This document shows positions 52,106 to 61,372 of a stretch of 64,000 nucleotides of DNA, piece after piece. Where the stretch lies: positions 62,001-126,000 of the forward strand of contig CAYNHF010000006.1 of assembly GCA_964397045.1 (NCBI GenBank), in the 5' to 3' direction. Every line of letters starts with the position of its first letter. Position 1 is the stretch's first letter. The notes below the pieces were generated by a model. That model was given only the letters and a program-made list of their open reading frames with translations, did no database searches and had not been told where the DNA came from. The position numbers were made by a program, and so were the translations under genes. This DNA is from CAYNHF01 sp964397045. Its GTDB lineage: Bacteria > Actinomycetota > Acidimicrobiia > Spongiisociales > UBA5794.

Positions 52106-53395
52106 TCACTCGGTCGGCGGTGCCTCCGCATCCCCGTCTGAGGGTGTTGTGAACTCCACCCGATCCTCCTCCGACCACTCACGGGGCGTGTCTTCGGCTC
52201 GCGACAGGACCACGCGAGCGGCGATAAGGAACACGATCAACGCTCCCATCGCCACCGTCCTCGGTAACCCCAACTGGGTGACGATCAGCCCCCAGACGAG
52301 TGGGCCCAGGATGGTCGCGAAGCGCCCCACCGTGGAATAGAGCCCGAAGAACTCACCAAGATGGCGCGGTGGAGTGATCCGGGTCATGTACACCCGATCC
52401 GCTGCCCACGTCCCTCCGAGCGCCAGGCCGCCGGCGGCCCCCACCGCGAACGCCAGGCTCTGCTGATCGAGCAGGGCGGCCAACACACCCGCAGCCATCG
52501 TTGCCATCCACAGATACAACACCGCGTTGAGCGAGCGGCGGGGACCGAACCGATCGGTGAGCCAGCCCCCGGAGAGTCCGCCGATCATCGCGGTCGCAAT
52601 CGCGATCCCGAGCAATGCCTGCACCTGCTCGTCCGTGAAGTCGAGTTCGTTGATCACATAGATGGCGAGGAAGCCGCCGATGAGGGTGTTGATGGCATCC
52701 GAGTAGAGAAAGCGCCCGACGAGGAATGGCACGACCCCCTGATAGGTCGCAGCCAGCCTCCACGCGGCCACCAACTGCCGGAGCCCGGTTGCGATGCCAC
52801 CAACCGCCTGGTGCCGGTTTCGTCTGGGTCGCTCCTCGATGAAGAAGAACGCGGGAAGCGCAAACAGCAGAAACAAGATGGCAAGCGTCCGAAAGACCGT
52901 CGGGTAGCCGTAGCTGTCCAGCAACACAACGCCGACGAGGAGCCCAATGACGGATCCGAGGTATCCGACCGCGATCCCGATTCCGGATACCCGACCCCGG
53001 TTCAACGGCGTACTCACGTCCGGCAGGAGTGCGTCGTACACCACACCGCCGAGGTTGAACCCGGCGAGTGCTATCCCGTACAGCACGAGCGAAGCGGCCA
53101 GACCAACACTGGCCAGAAAGAACGTGGCACCGACCGCCAGCAATGTCGTTGGGATCAGATACCGGGCTCGGCGCGAGGCGTGATCGCTGAGCGCCCCGAA
53201 CCATGGAGCCAGGGTGATCACCACCACCATGGCTGAAGCAATCGCGATCGCGAGGACGCCGTCTGCTCCTCCAGAATCGGTGAACCAGGTCGCGAAGTAG
53301 AGACCGCCCACGCCGAGGGCGAAGATCGTGTTTGCCAGGTCGTAGATGACCCACGCAGCAACCGACCGTTTCGGGGGAGTCCAGTGAGACGTCAC
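52106..53395 (-). CDS. MFS permease of the UMF1/Atg22-like type
   Basis: 429 residues from GTG 53395. Twelve or so membrane helices. The N terminus SVAAWVIYDLANTIFALGV and the loop GALSDHASRRARYL are typical of the UMF1 branch, which includes Atg22-like exporters. A second loop of the MFS type is GGWLTDRFGPRRS. Substrate unknown. The longer frame upstream adds only hydrophilic residues and is rejected. Confidence 0.87.
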   Translation of the reverse strand: MTSHWTPPKRSVAAWVIYDLANTIFALGVGGLYFATWFTDSGGADGVLAIAIASAMVVVITLAPWFGALSDHASRRARYLIPTTLLAVGATFFLASVGLAASLVLYGIALAGFNLGGVVYDALLPDVSTPLNRGRVSGIGIAVGYLGSVIGLLVGVVLLDSYGYPTVFRTLAILFLLFALPAFFFIEERPRRNRHQAVGGIATGLRQLVAAWRLAATYQGVVPFLVGRFLYSDAINTLIGGFLAIYVINELDFTDEQVQALLGIAIATAMIGGLSGGWLTDRFGPRRSLNAVLYLWMATMAAGVLAALLDQQSLAFAVGAAGGLALGGTWAADRVYMTRITPPRHLGEFFGLYSTVGRFATILGPLVWGLIVTQLGLPRTVAMGALIVFLIAARVVLSRAEDTPREWSEEDRVEFTTPSDGDAEAPPTE

Positions 53396-53449
53396 GAGCC
53401 AGGACGTTACCGGTGGACACTCGTGTTGCGCCCAGCGTCCGCGCAAGGA

Positions 53450-53857
53450 TCAGACGTCGGCGAGCAGCTTCTCGAGCCGTTCTCTGAGTTCTCCCGGTCG
53501 GAACGGCTTCGTCATGAAGTCGTCGGCTCCAACCTCGTCTGCCTGTTGAGCGACCTCGGGCTGGGCATGTGCGGTGAGCACGAGCACCTTGATGGCCTGG
53601 GTATCGACGGCCGCACGGAGATGGCGAAGCACTTCCCACCCGTCCATTCCGGGCAGTCCGATGTCGAGTACCACAACATCCGGCAGCAGCTCGCGGGCCG
53701 TGTCGAGTCCGGTCACGCCATCTTCGGCCGAAAACACCTCTACCGGGAGCACGCGTAGGCACACCTCAATGAGGCGGCGCACGCTGGCCGAATCCTCGAT
53801 AACGAGCACTTGGGGGTTCACAGAATGACTATCGGTCACAAGATCCGGGGCCTTCAC
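53450..53857 (-). CDS. single-domain (CheY-like) response regulator
   Basis: 135 residues. Receiver domain only: acidic pair in VIEDSASVRR, phospho-acceptor aspartate in VVLDIGLPGMDG, threonine in LVLTAHA and lysine in TKPFRPGEL. No output domain and no histidine kinase is adjacent, so its partner lies elsewhere. An in-frame GTG at 53821 would remove 12 residues and remains possible. Divergent from the aldehyde dehydrogenase. Confidence 0.88.
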   Translation of the reverse strand: MKAPDLVTDSHSVNPQVLVIEDSASVRRLIEVCLRVLPVEVFSAEDGVTGLDTARELLPDVVVLDIGLPGMDGWEVLRHLRAAVDTQAIKVLVLTAHAQPEVAQQADEVGADDFMTKPFRPGELRERLEKLLADV

Positions 53858-53872
53858 CAGCTTTTTGAGGTA

Positions 53873-53889
53873 ATTCGCGCTGAGCGAAT
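53873..53889. repeat. ATTCGC-n5-GCGAAT interrupted palindrome
   Basis: Exact 6-bp arms around GCTGA in the 96-bp gap between the divergent response regulator and P5C-dehydrogenase-like genes, positioned for a dimeric regulator. No regulator is identified. Confidence 0.35.
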
Positions 53890-53953
53890 GCTCCTGCTCC
53901 GGTTGGCTGAGTACCCTTCTGACCGCAACTTTGGCCTATACCGTGGAGGAAGC

Positions 53954-55507
53954 GTGCTCGAGCCCTACGTCACTGAGCCGTACTCTGACTTCTCCGATCC
54001 TGCCCGTCGGGCGGCGTACGAACTAGCCGTTGCGGGGGTCCAAGCGAAGCTCGGGCTGCACGCTCCGCTCGTCATCGGTGGCGAAGAGATCCAAGCGCCG
54101 GGCGTGATCACCAGCGTCAACCCCGCTCAGCCAGACCAGGTGGTCGGTACGGCGAGTTCGGCCGGCGAAGAGCAAGCGGACCGGGCTTTGGATGCGGCGT
54201 GGGTCGCGTTCGAGGATTGGTCGAGGACCCCGGCGGACGATCGAGCTGAGCTGGTGTTTCGAGTTGGCGACCTTATGGCAGCTCGCAAGTACGAGCTCGC
54301 CGCCTGGCAAACCCTGGAGGCAGGCAAGAACTGGACAGAGGCTGAAGCCGACGTCGCCGAGGCGATCGACTTCTGCAGGTACTACGCCCACCTCGCCATC
54401 CAGATGGATCAGCCCGTGCCCGTGGCGCAGTACCCGGGCGAGATCAACGAATCCTGGCTCCAGCCCATCGGCGCCGGCGCCATCATTCCGCCGTGGAACT
54501 TCCCGCTCGCCATCTTGACCGGAATGGCGATGGGGCCGGTAGCTGCCGGGAACACCGTCGTGGTCAAACCGGCCTCTGCAACCCCTCTGGTCGGTTGGAG
54601 CTTCATGGAAATCGTGCGGGAAGCCGGCTTGCCCGCCGGTGTCGTCAACTTCCTTCCCGGGTCTGGTGCCGTAGTCGGGGATCGGTTGGTGGACAACCCC
54701 CGTACCCGCTTCGTGAACTTCACCGGCTCGAAGGATGTTGGTCTGCGGATCGCAGCGCGCGCCGCGGTGGTGCATCCGCAGCAAGAGTTCCTGAAGCGTG
54801 CCTACATGGAACTTGGCGGCAAGGACGCGATGATCGTCGATGACACCGCAGACCTCGAAGCCGCGGCGGCCGACATCGTACGCAGCGCATACGGATTCCA
54901 GGGTCAGAAGTGTTCCGCATGTTCCCGGCTCATCGTGCTCGCAGACGTACACGACGACTTGCTCGACGCAGTGGTCGAACTCACCGCGTCACTCGAGGTC
55001 GGGAGACCGGTGGACAATGCTGTAGTGGGACCCGTCATTTCCCAGCAACAGCATCGATCGATTCTCGACGAGATCGCGCAAGCGCAGACCCAGAACAAGC
55101 TGGTGCAGGGGGGCGGTCCCATCGACAAGGAGGGCGGTTACTACATCGAGCCGACCATTCTCGCAGACGTCGGACCAGAAAACCGTGTTGCCCAGCACGA
55201 AATCTTCGGGCCGGTGCTCGCCGTTATCAAGGCTGCAGACTTCGACGAGGCGATCGCGATTGCCAACGGCACCGAGTTCGGACTCACCGGTGGCATCTAC
55301 TCCAGCAACCCGGAACGGATAGAGCGAGCCAAACACGAATTCCATGTCGGCAACCTGTACGTCAACCGCAAGATCACCGGGGCCCTGGTCGGGATCCAGC
55401 CGTTCGGTGGCTTCAAGATGTCGGGATCCAACGCCAAGGCCGGTGGCCCCGACTATCTGCGGCTCTTCATGGAGATGAAGACCGTGGCCCAGCGCATCGA
55501 GGGCTGA
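53954..55507 (+). CDS. rocA: L-glutamate gamma-semialdehyde (1-pyrroline-5-carboxylate) dehydrogenase
   Basis: 517 residues from GTG 53954, with GGAGGA just upstream. Oxidises glutamate semialdehyde to glutamate with NAD+ in proline/arginine breakdown. Aldehyde dehydrogenase motifs: PPWNFPLAI, glutamate in MELGGKDA, cysteine in GQKCSACSR, and the C-terminal NRKITGALVGIQPFGGFKMSG, which is diagnostic for the RocA type. The N terminus begins LEPYVTEPYSDFSD as in relatives. No proline dehydrogenase gene is adjacent. Confidence 0.9.
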   Translation: MLEPYVTEPYSDFSDPARRAAYELAVAGVQAKLGLHAPLVIGGEEIQAPGVITSVNPAQPDQVVGTASSAGEEQADRALDAAWVAFEDWSRTPADDRAELVFRVGDLMAARKYELAAWQTLEAGKNWTEAEADVAEAIDFCRYYAHLAIQMDQPVPVAQYPGEINESWLQPIGAGAIIPPWNFPLAILTGMAMGPVAAGNTVVVKPASATPLVGWSFMEIVREAGLPAGVVNFLPGSGAVVGDRLVDNPRTRFVNFTGSKDVGLRIAARAAVVHPQQEFLKRAYMELGGKDAMIVDDTADLEAAAADIVRSAYGFQGQKCSACSRLIVLADVHDDLLDAVVELTASLEVGRPVDNAVVGPVISQQQHRSILDEIAQAQTQNKLVQGGGPIDKEGGYYIEPTILADVGPENRVAQHEIFGPVLAVIKAADFDEAIAIANGTEFGLTGGIYSSNPERIERAKHEFHVGNLYVNRKITGALVGIQPFGGFKMSGSNAKAGGPDYLRLFMEMKTVAQRIEG

Positions 55508-55544
55508 AGGTGAGCCGGGACACCGGCGTGGGCCAGGTGAGCAG

Positions 55545-56819
55545 ATGACGTTTCGCCGGGTCTTTCTGGCCGTTGTCCTCGTGGTGATCGCTGTCGGGGC
55601 CATCCTCTTCTTCGCGGGCGACGAGACCGCGGAGGAGGCTCCAGCGGCGCCGGCTTCGGTGGCGACCACGGTGGTAGGCGCGGCTCCGGGGTCGACTGAA
55701 GCCGTTACCGCACCTCCGTCGAGCACGGCCGATCCAGGCGGTGCCGCGCTCGCTGCCCCGCCACTCCCGCAGCCGCCGCCCTCACCTCCACTTCCCGGCG
55801 TCGCGGCCGGCTTCGAAGGCCCCGGCCTCGTCACGGTCGCAGCGGGAGGCGCGGACGCCGCAGCTGCTGCGGGTGGACGTCCGTTCGCCAGGATCCGGGA
55901 AGGCGTAGTGATGGGTTCGCTCGAGACGGCAGACGGTTGGATCAAAGTGGTCACATCGTGTGACACGGTGGCGTGGCTTCCGGAGGCCCAGGTGCGAGCC
56001 GAGCTACCCGCACCGCCCCTCGTGCCAGGTACGGGAGCGGACTTCGCCGAGGCGGTGCTGGTCATCGATCCAGGACATGGTGGAGCCAACAACCAGGGGG
56101 CTCCGAGTCCAGATGGGGAGTTGATCGAGAAGGAGGTCAACCTGGATATTGCGCACCGGGTGCGCGACCTGCTGGGCACGCCACACGATGTCGACTGGGA
56201 CACGGGCACGATCTCCGACGGCGATGCGGTCCCGGCCGTAAACCGGGTCGTCGTCACCCGCAGCGGCGATGCCGCGGCAGCAGACTACGAGGCGGGCCTG
56301 ATCTTCCGTGCCGCAATGGCGAACGCAGCCCAGGCTCATGCGCTGGTATCTATCCACAACAACGCGGGCTTCGATTCCAGCAGCACTACCGCGGCCAGCG
56401 ACGTCTACTACCAGTCCGATGTACCTGAATCACGCCGTCTCGCCGCGATTCTCGCCGGGGAGTTCCAGGTGAGCTTCGCAGGGTTCGAAGCGGACTGGGT
56501 GGCGACGCTGCCGGTCGGAGCCAAGTCGCGGCTGAGCCCCAGTGACGGAGAGAAGCAGTACTACGGCATTCTGCGTCGGACGGAAGTCCCGGCCGTCATT
56601 GCCGAGGGGGCCTACATCGCAAACCAGAGTGAGGCTGACCTGTTGGCAACCCCGGAATTCCGACAAGCGTACGCCGACGCGGTCTACCGGGCGCTCGTTC
56701 GATTCATCACGACCGCTGACGAGGGAGGGCCGAGCTACGACCCGGTTGTATGGGAAGGCAACGCCGGGTCCGGTGGTGCCAGGCCGGAGTGCGTTCTCCC
56801 GGAGCAACCAGCACCCTGA
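55545..56819 (+). CDS. N-acetylmuramoyl-L-alanine amidase (Amidase_3) with membrane anchor
   Basis: 424 residues. An N-terminal membrane helix (about 5-23), then a Pro/Ala-rich linker of about 90 residues, an SH3-like stretch, and a C-terminal amidase_3 domain. Zinc ligands are in IDPGHGG, IEKEVN and SIHNN, with the catalytic glutamate in VIAEGAYI. It cuts the amide between muramic acid and the stem peptide outside the membrane. Convergent with the nuclease lipoprotein. Confidence 0.9.
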   Translation: MTFRRVFLAVVLVVIAVGAILFFAGDETAEEAPAAPASVATTVVGAAPGSTEAVTAPPSSTADPGGAALAAPPLPQPPPSPPLPGVAAGFEGPGLVTVAAGGADAAAAAGGRPFARIREGVVMGSLETADGWIKVVTSCDTVAWLPEAQVRAELPAPPLVPGTGADFAEAVLVIDPGHGGANNQGAPSPDGELIEKEVNLDIAHRVRDLLGTPHDVDWDTGTISDGDAVPAVNRVVVTRSGDAAAADYEAGLIFRAAMANAAQAHALVSIHNNAGFDSSSTTAASDVYYQSDVPESRRLAAILAGEFQVSFAGFEADWVATLPVGAKSRLSPSDGEKQYYGILRRTEVPAVIAEGAYIANQSEADLLATPEFRQAYADAVYRALVRFITTADEGGPSYDPVVWEGNAGSGGARPECVLPEQPAP

Positions 56820-56827
56820 CCGGTGCC

Positions 56828-57706
56828 TCAACGTCGGTAGGTGAGGTGATCGACGACGTTGCCTGCCGGGTCCTGGAGAATGATCGTGTCTCCCCGGTTC
56901 GACCAGACCGGGCCCCCGGCACACCAGTAAAGCTCGAACCCGCGGTCGGTGCCGCACGCGGTGCGGACGGTGTACTCCTGGGTAGGAAGGATGTCAATGT
57001 CTGGGAACTCGTAGCGATGGATCGACGATTCGTCGCGGAGGACCCACCCGGCCAGGTTCCACGCCTCGGGTCCGTCCGCCCACCGGACGACCACCACGTA
57101 TTCTCCACTCGTGGGATCGTCGTCGGGGCCTGGTGGGTTGGCGTCGAAGTCGAAAATCCTCAATGGTTCTTCCCGAGACGGTCCGCAATCATCTGTTCCC
57201 CACAGTCCGGTGCCCGACTCGGCGGCGATACCGGCGATGGGTGCGTAGGCTTCGAGCCGGTCGTGCTCGGTCTGGAGCACGAAGGCATGTCCGTCGCGTA
57301 GCTGCTGAGCGTTCGCGTCTGTGCCATCCGCGATCACGTAGCGCAGCAGTCTCCCGAAGGTGTCACGGTCGTCTTGGGTACCGGAGACGAGGGTGATCGT
57401 GGTCTCATGAAGACGTTCCTCGAGTGCGGTGCGGGCTGTGTCGCCATGGCACTCGTCTTGCTCAGGGGCGTTGATGCCGATCAGCCGCACCGACTCGATC
57501 GCGGTGCCGGTATCGACCTCGATCGTGTCGCCGTCTATCACCTGCACCAGCGAAACCACGACACCTGCAGTCGGATCAACCCTCCGGGAATCTGTAGAGG
57601 CGGTTGTGGATCCCGCAGGCGGTGCCGTCGTGGACGCAGCCTGCGGCTCGGACGAGCAGGAGGCGAGCACGAAGCACGCCAGGAGCACCGGGGCGAGGCG
57701 GTTCAT
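56828..57706 (-). CDS. lipoprotein nuclease (SNase domain) with lamin-tail domain
   Basis: 292 residues from ATG 57706. Lipobox LASCSS (C17), then a thermonuclease domain: VIDGDTIEVD, arginine and glutamate in VRLIGINAPEQ, and an arginine in DRDTFGRLLRYV. A C-terminal beta-sandwich of the LTD (lamin tail) type runs from about 185, ending NVVDHLTYRR. The pairing suggests a surface DNA-degrading protein tethered by its lipid. Longer upstream frame rejected. Confidence 0.85.
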   Translation of the reverse strand: MNRLAPVLLACFVLASCSSEPQAASTTAPPAGSTTASTDSRRVDPTAGVVVSLVQVIDGDTIEVDTGTAIESVRLIGINAPEQDECHGDTARTALEERLHETTITLVSGTQDDRDTFGRLLRYVIADGTDANAQQLRDGHAFVLQTEHDRLEAYAPIAGIAAESGTGLWGTDDCGPSREEPLRIFDFDANPPGPDDDPTSGEYVVVVRWADGPEAWNLAGWVLRDESSIHRYEFPDIDILPTQEYTVRTACGTDRGFELYWCAGGPVWSNRGDTIILQDPAGNVVDHLTYRR

Positions 57707-57755
57707 CGGGAGCGACCCTACTCCGGAAAGGGAGGGGGGACGTGCGAACGATCGC

Positions 57756-58211
57756 TCAGCGGGTTCCGACGGCGATTCCGCCCATGACCGTGGTGGCGTT
57801 GATTCTGAGGACCGGAGCGTCTTCCGGCAGCGTTGTGGGGTCCGGTACGTCGAGCACGATGTCTCCGGCTGTCGTGTTCTGCTCGACGATGACGACTCGC
57901 CACGTGTCTGGAACCGCCACGGAGACGCCGGCGAGCTTGCAGTCGATGGCCAGGTCTGCGCCCTCGCCGTCGAGTTGGGCTCCTCTGAGATCAACCGCGA
58001 TCCCGCCGAGGACGGCGGCGACCCTGCCGGATTGGAGTCTCCCCGCCACGCTGGTGAACTCGTTGCCGCCGAAGATGGCAGTCCGGTTGAAACGGTTCGA
58101 GCCCTCGTCTCCACTGGACATCTTCCAGGCAACGAGCTGGAGTGCACCCCAGATCGCCACGAGTGTGGTGAGCACCTTGAAGATGCGGCGGCCAAGTTTC
58201 TTGGGGGTCAT
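57756..58211 (-). CDS. LiaF-like membrane-anchored protein
   Basis: 151 residues from ATG 58211, with AGGAGAG upstream. One helix (about 9-27), then a beta-helix-like domain in which LGGIAVDLRGA and VMGGIAV repeats appear, as in the C-terminal LiaF/DUF2154 domains linked to cell-envelope stress sensing. No LiaRS-type two-component pair is adjacent. It lies 49 bp upstream of the nuclease lipoprotein on the same strand and may share its transcript. Confidence 0.72.
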   Translation of the reverse strand: MTPKKLGRRIFKVLTTLVAIWGALQLVAWKMSSGDEGSNRFNRTAIFGGNEFTSVAGRLQSGRVAAVLGGIAVDLRGAQLDGEGADLAIDCKLAGVSVAVPDTWRVVIVEQNTTAGDIVLDVPDPTTLPEDAPVLRINATTVMGGIAVGTR

Positions 58212-58252
58212 GGTCTCTCTCCTGCGACGGTCGATCCATCGTAGGCGTGCCG

Positions 58253-58275
58253 CCGGGCCCCACCATCCGGCCCGG
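58253..58275 (-). terminator. hairpin downstream of aceA
   Basis: CCGGGCC (58253-58259) and GGCCCGG (58269-58275) form a 7-bp stem with a 9-base loop, 40 bp beyond the aceA stop and 42 bp before the LiaF-like start. It may end the aceBA transcript; no T run follows. Confidence 0.45.
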
Positions 58276-58314
58276 GGCATGTCCCCCTCGGATCGTCATT
58301 TCACCCGTGGCTGG

Positions 58315-59601
58315 TCAGAATTGCTCGCTTTCTGTCGAGCCCTCGAGCGCGAGCGTCGAGGAAGCGCCCTGGGTGATGACCGTACTGACCTTGTCGAAAT
58401 ACCCCGCCCCCACCTCGCGCTGGTGACGGGTGGCGGAATAGCCGGATGCCTCCATGTCGAACTCAGCCGTCTGCAACCGCACATAGGCACTCATGTCTTC
58501 GGCCGCGTATGCCTTGGCCAGTTCGAACATCGATGCGTTGAGCGCGTGGAATCCCGCCAGTGTGATGAACTGGAACCGGTAACCCATCGCTCCCAGTTCC
58601 TTCTGGAACTGCGCGATCGTCTCGTCGTCCAGGTGGGCGCGCCAATTGAAGGAAGGCGAGCAGTTGTATGCCAGCATCTTGCCGGGGAATTCGGCGTGGA
58701 TTGCCCTGGCGAATTCGGCAGCCTCTTCGAGGTTCGGCGTGCTGGTCTCGCACCAGATGAGATCAGAATATGGAGCGTAGGCGAGGCCACGACTGATGGC
58801 GGCCTCCATCCCGTTGCGTACCTCGAAGAAGCCCTCCGGCGTGCGTTGGTCGGTGACGAAGGCCCGATCCAGCTCGTCCACGTCGCTGGTCAGCATCGTG
58901 GCTGCGAGCGAGTCGGTGCGTGCCACGATCAGGGCCGGCACGCCGGCGACATCTGCCGCCAGTCGGGCCGCAGTCAGCGTCCTCACGTGCTGGCTGGTCG
59001 GCACGAGGACCTTTCCCCCCATGTGGCCGCACTTCTTCTCTGAGGCGAGCTGGTCCTCGAAATGAACCCCGGCCGCCCCGGCTGCGTAGAACGCCTTGGC
59101 GAGTTCGAAGGCATTGAGCGCTCCCCCGAAGCCGGCCTCGGCATCCGCAACGATGGGCAGGAGGTGATCCGCTTCCCGATCACCCTCAGACCAGGCGACC
59201 TGGTCTGCGCGAAGCAGGGCGTTGTTGATCCTGCGCACCATGGCTGGAGCCGAGTTGGCCGGATAGAGCGACTGGTCGGGATAGACCTCGCCTGCCAGAT
59301 TGCCGTCTGCCGCCACTTGCCAGCCGGAGAGGTAGATCGCCTCGAGACCCGCTTTCGCCATCTGGACTGCCTGGCCTCCGCTGAGGGCACCGAGGGCGTG
59401 GACGTAGTCGCGCCTTCCCAGTAGGTCCCACAGCTTGTCGGCACCGCGCTTGGCGAGCGTGTGATCGATGGTCGTCGGTCCTGCCAACTCGACCACATCT
59501 GCCGCGGTGTAGGTGCGGGTGACTCCGGTCCACCGCGGATTCGACTCCCAGTCCCGCTCGAGGTCGGTAACCCTCTGCTCGAAGGATCGCCGGATCGTCA
59601 T
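58315..59601 (-). CDS. aceA: isocitrate lyase
   Basis: 428 residues. Splits isocitrate to glyoxylate and succinate, the entry step of the glyoxylate shunt needed to grow on acetate or fatty acids. Active-site KKCGHMGGKVLVPT (catalytic cysteine) and NCSPSFNW are intact. ATG overlaps the aceB stop by 4 bp, so aceB-aceA are co-translated. Confidence 0.96.
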   Translation of the reverse strand: MTIRRSFEQRVTDLERDWESNPRWTGVTRTYTAADVVELAGPTTIDHTLAKRGADKLWDLLGRRDYVHALGALSGGQAVQMAKAGLEAIYLSGWQVAADGNLAGEVYPDQSLYPANSAPAMVRRINNALLRADQVAWSEGDREADHLLPIVADAEAGFGGALNAFELAKAFYAAGAAGVHFEDQLASEKKCGHMGGKVLVPTSQHVRTLTAARLAADVAGVPALIVARTDSLAATMLTSDVDELDRAFVTDQRTPEGFFEVRNGMEAAISRGLAYAPYSDLIWCETSTPNLEEAAEFARAIHAEFPGKMLAYNCSPSFNWRAHLDDETIAQFQKELGAMGYRFQFITLAGFHALNASMFELAKAYAAEDMSAYVRLQTAEFDMEASGYSATRHQREVGAGYFDKVSTVITQGASSTLALEGSTESEQF

Positions 59602-61238
59602 TCATTCCCCTTCCGTGATGAAGGACCGCTTGGCCCCCTGATGGTGCTTGCTGGTTCGAGGTAGTCGTAGGCCACCGTGGTGAGAAAGCTGGGGAAGTCG
59701 TCTGCCAGGGCAACCGCCTCGAAGAGGCGCCTGGCCTCGTCGAACCGCCATCGGCTGTATTCCACCTCGCCGAGCTCTTCGAGGAGCGCCGCACACGTAC
59801 GGTCGGCAACTTCCCGCACGAGATCGCCTGTGATCGACCGACCGTCTTCGAGCGCGGCGCCGTGATGCACCCATTGCCATATCTGCGATCGCGAGATCTC
59901 GGCGGTGGCTGCATCTTCCATCAGATGGTTGATGGCGGCAGCACCGTTGCCGCACAACCAGGAGGCCAGGTAGCGGATGGCAACGTCGACGTTCTGCACG
60001 ACGCCTTCCCAGCTGACCTGTGGGATGAGGGTGCTGAAGAGCAGATTCTGGGCATTGACCACCACGTCCGGCCGCAGTCGGTCGACCTGATTGGGTCGGT
60101 TGCCGAGCACCTCGTCAAACACCTCGGTGGCCAAAGGCACGAGATCGGGATGGGCGACCCAGGTGCCGTCGTGGCCATCGCGCGACTCCCGCGTCTTGTC
60201 TTCCCGTACCTTCGAGAGTGCCAACTCGTTGACGGCTGCGTCGCGGCGACTCGGGATGAAGGCTGCCATGCCACCCATCGCATGTGCTCCCCGCCGATGG
60301 CATGTTGCGATCAGGAGATCGGTATAAGCATGCATAAACGGGACCGTCATCGTGACGGCTGATCGATCGGGCAGCACCATGTCATCGCGGGTCCGGAACT
60401 TCTTGATGACCGAGAAGATGTAGTCCCAGCGACCGGCGTTGAGCCCCGCTGAGTGCTCCCGCAGCTCGTAGAGGATCTCGTCCATTTCGAACGCGGCGAC
60501 GATGGTCTCGATGAGCACCGTGGCCCGCACCGAACCCACCGCGAGCCCGAGCCGGTCCTGCGCGGCAACGAACACGTCGTTCCAGAGACGCGCCTCGAGG
60601 TGGCTTTCGAGCTTGGGGAGGTAGCAATAGGGGCCGCTGCCTCGCTCCAGGAGTTCGGCGCCGTTGTGGAAGAGGAACAGGCCAAAGTCGAAAAGACTCG
60701 CCGAGATCGGAACGCCGTCAACCAGAACGTGGTGCTCCGTCATGTGCCAGCCACGCGGGCGGATCATAAGCACCGCCGGATCGTTGTTCAGGGTGTAGTT
60801 GCGACCGTCTGGTGCCGTGTACGAAATGACCCTCCGTACTGCATCTATCACATTGACCTGGCCCTCGACCATGTTGTCCCAAGTGGGCGAGTTCGCGTCC
60901 TCGAAGTCCGCCATGAAGACTCTGGCGCCCGAATTCAGAGCGTTGATCATCATCTTGCGGTCGGTGGGCCCCGTGATCTCCACTCTCCGATCTGCCAGGT
61001 CTGCAGGAGGCGGTGCGACGCGCCAATCCGCATCCCGCACCTCCGCAGTTCCGGGGAGGAAGTCGGGCATTGCTCCTGCATCGAACGTAGCGAGACGTCG
61101 CTCCCGGGCTGCCAGGAGTTCGCGACGGACGGGGTCGAAGCGGCGATGCAGGTCGCGCACGAACTCGAGTGCTGCGTCGGTGAGGAGGCGGTCGGTGTCC
61201 GCTCCTTGCTTTCCGTTGATCTCGATTCCTTCGATCAT
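59598..61238 (-). CDS. aceB: malate synthase (A type)
   Basis: 546 residues from ATG 61238. Condenses glyoxylate with acetyl-CoA to malate. Markers are NALNSGARVFMADFEDANSPTW, RPRGWH, PKLESHLEARLWND and FEMDEILYELREHSAGLNAGRWDY. This is the roughly 540-residue A form, not the 720-residue G form found in many actinobacteria. The first gene of aceBA, divergent from ramB. The longer open frame runs into the promoter region and is rejected. Confidence 0.95.
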   Translation of the reverse strand: MIEGIEINGKQGADTDRLLTDAALEFVRDLHRRFDPVRRELLAARERRLATFDAGAMPDFLPGTAEVRDADWRVAPPPADLADRRVEITGPTDRKMMINALNSGARVFMADFEDANSPTWDNMVEGQVNVIDAVRRVISYTAPDGRNYTLNNDPAVLMIRPRGWHMTEHHVLVDGVPISASLFDFGLFLFHNGAELLERGSGPYCYLPKLESHLEARLWNDVFVAAQDRLGLAVGSVRATVLIETIVAAFEMDEILYELREHSAGLNAGRWDYIFSVIKKFRTRDDMVLPDRSAVTMTVPFMHAYTDLLIATCHRRGAHAMGGMAAFIPSRRDAAVNELALSKVREDKTRESRDGHDGTWVAHPDLVPLATEVFDEVLGNRPNQVDRLRPDVVVNAQNLLFSTLIPQVSWEGVVQNVDVAIRYLASWLCGNGAAAINHLMEDAATAEISRSQIWQWVHHGAALEDGRSITGDLVREVADRTCAALLEELGEVEYSRWRFDEARRLFEAVALADDFPSFLTTVAYDYLEPASTIRGPSGPSSRKGNE

Positions 61239-61372
61239 CGTGCCCCGCGTTTCTCCGGTCGCCTGCTTGGCCTGCCGGGCCCACGGTCGTCTTCTAGTAG
61301 TCCGATCGTCAACCTCCGCTGCTATAAAGAATCCTAGAAATTTCGATGACGAGACATTGAGGTCGATCATTC
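61239..61372. promoter_or_regulatory. divergent aceB/ramB promoter region
   Basis: 134 bp with an AT-rich core unusual for this window. TATAAA (61323-61328) is a good -10 for ramB, about 45 bp before its ATG. An 8-bp palindrome GAAATTTC (61337-61344) lies just downstream and could be an operator. The known C. glutamicum RamB site was not recognised here. Confidence 0.55.

Noticed and set aside
54989..56257. Minus-strand frame of 422 codons over rocA and the amidase
   Set aside because: Ser/Ala/Gly-rich shadow of the amidase linker, no domain.
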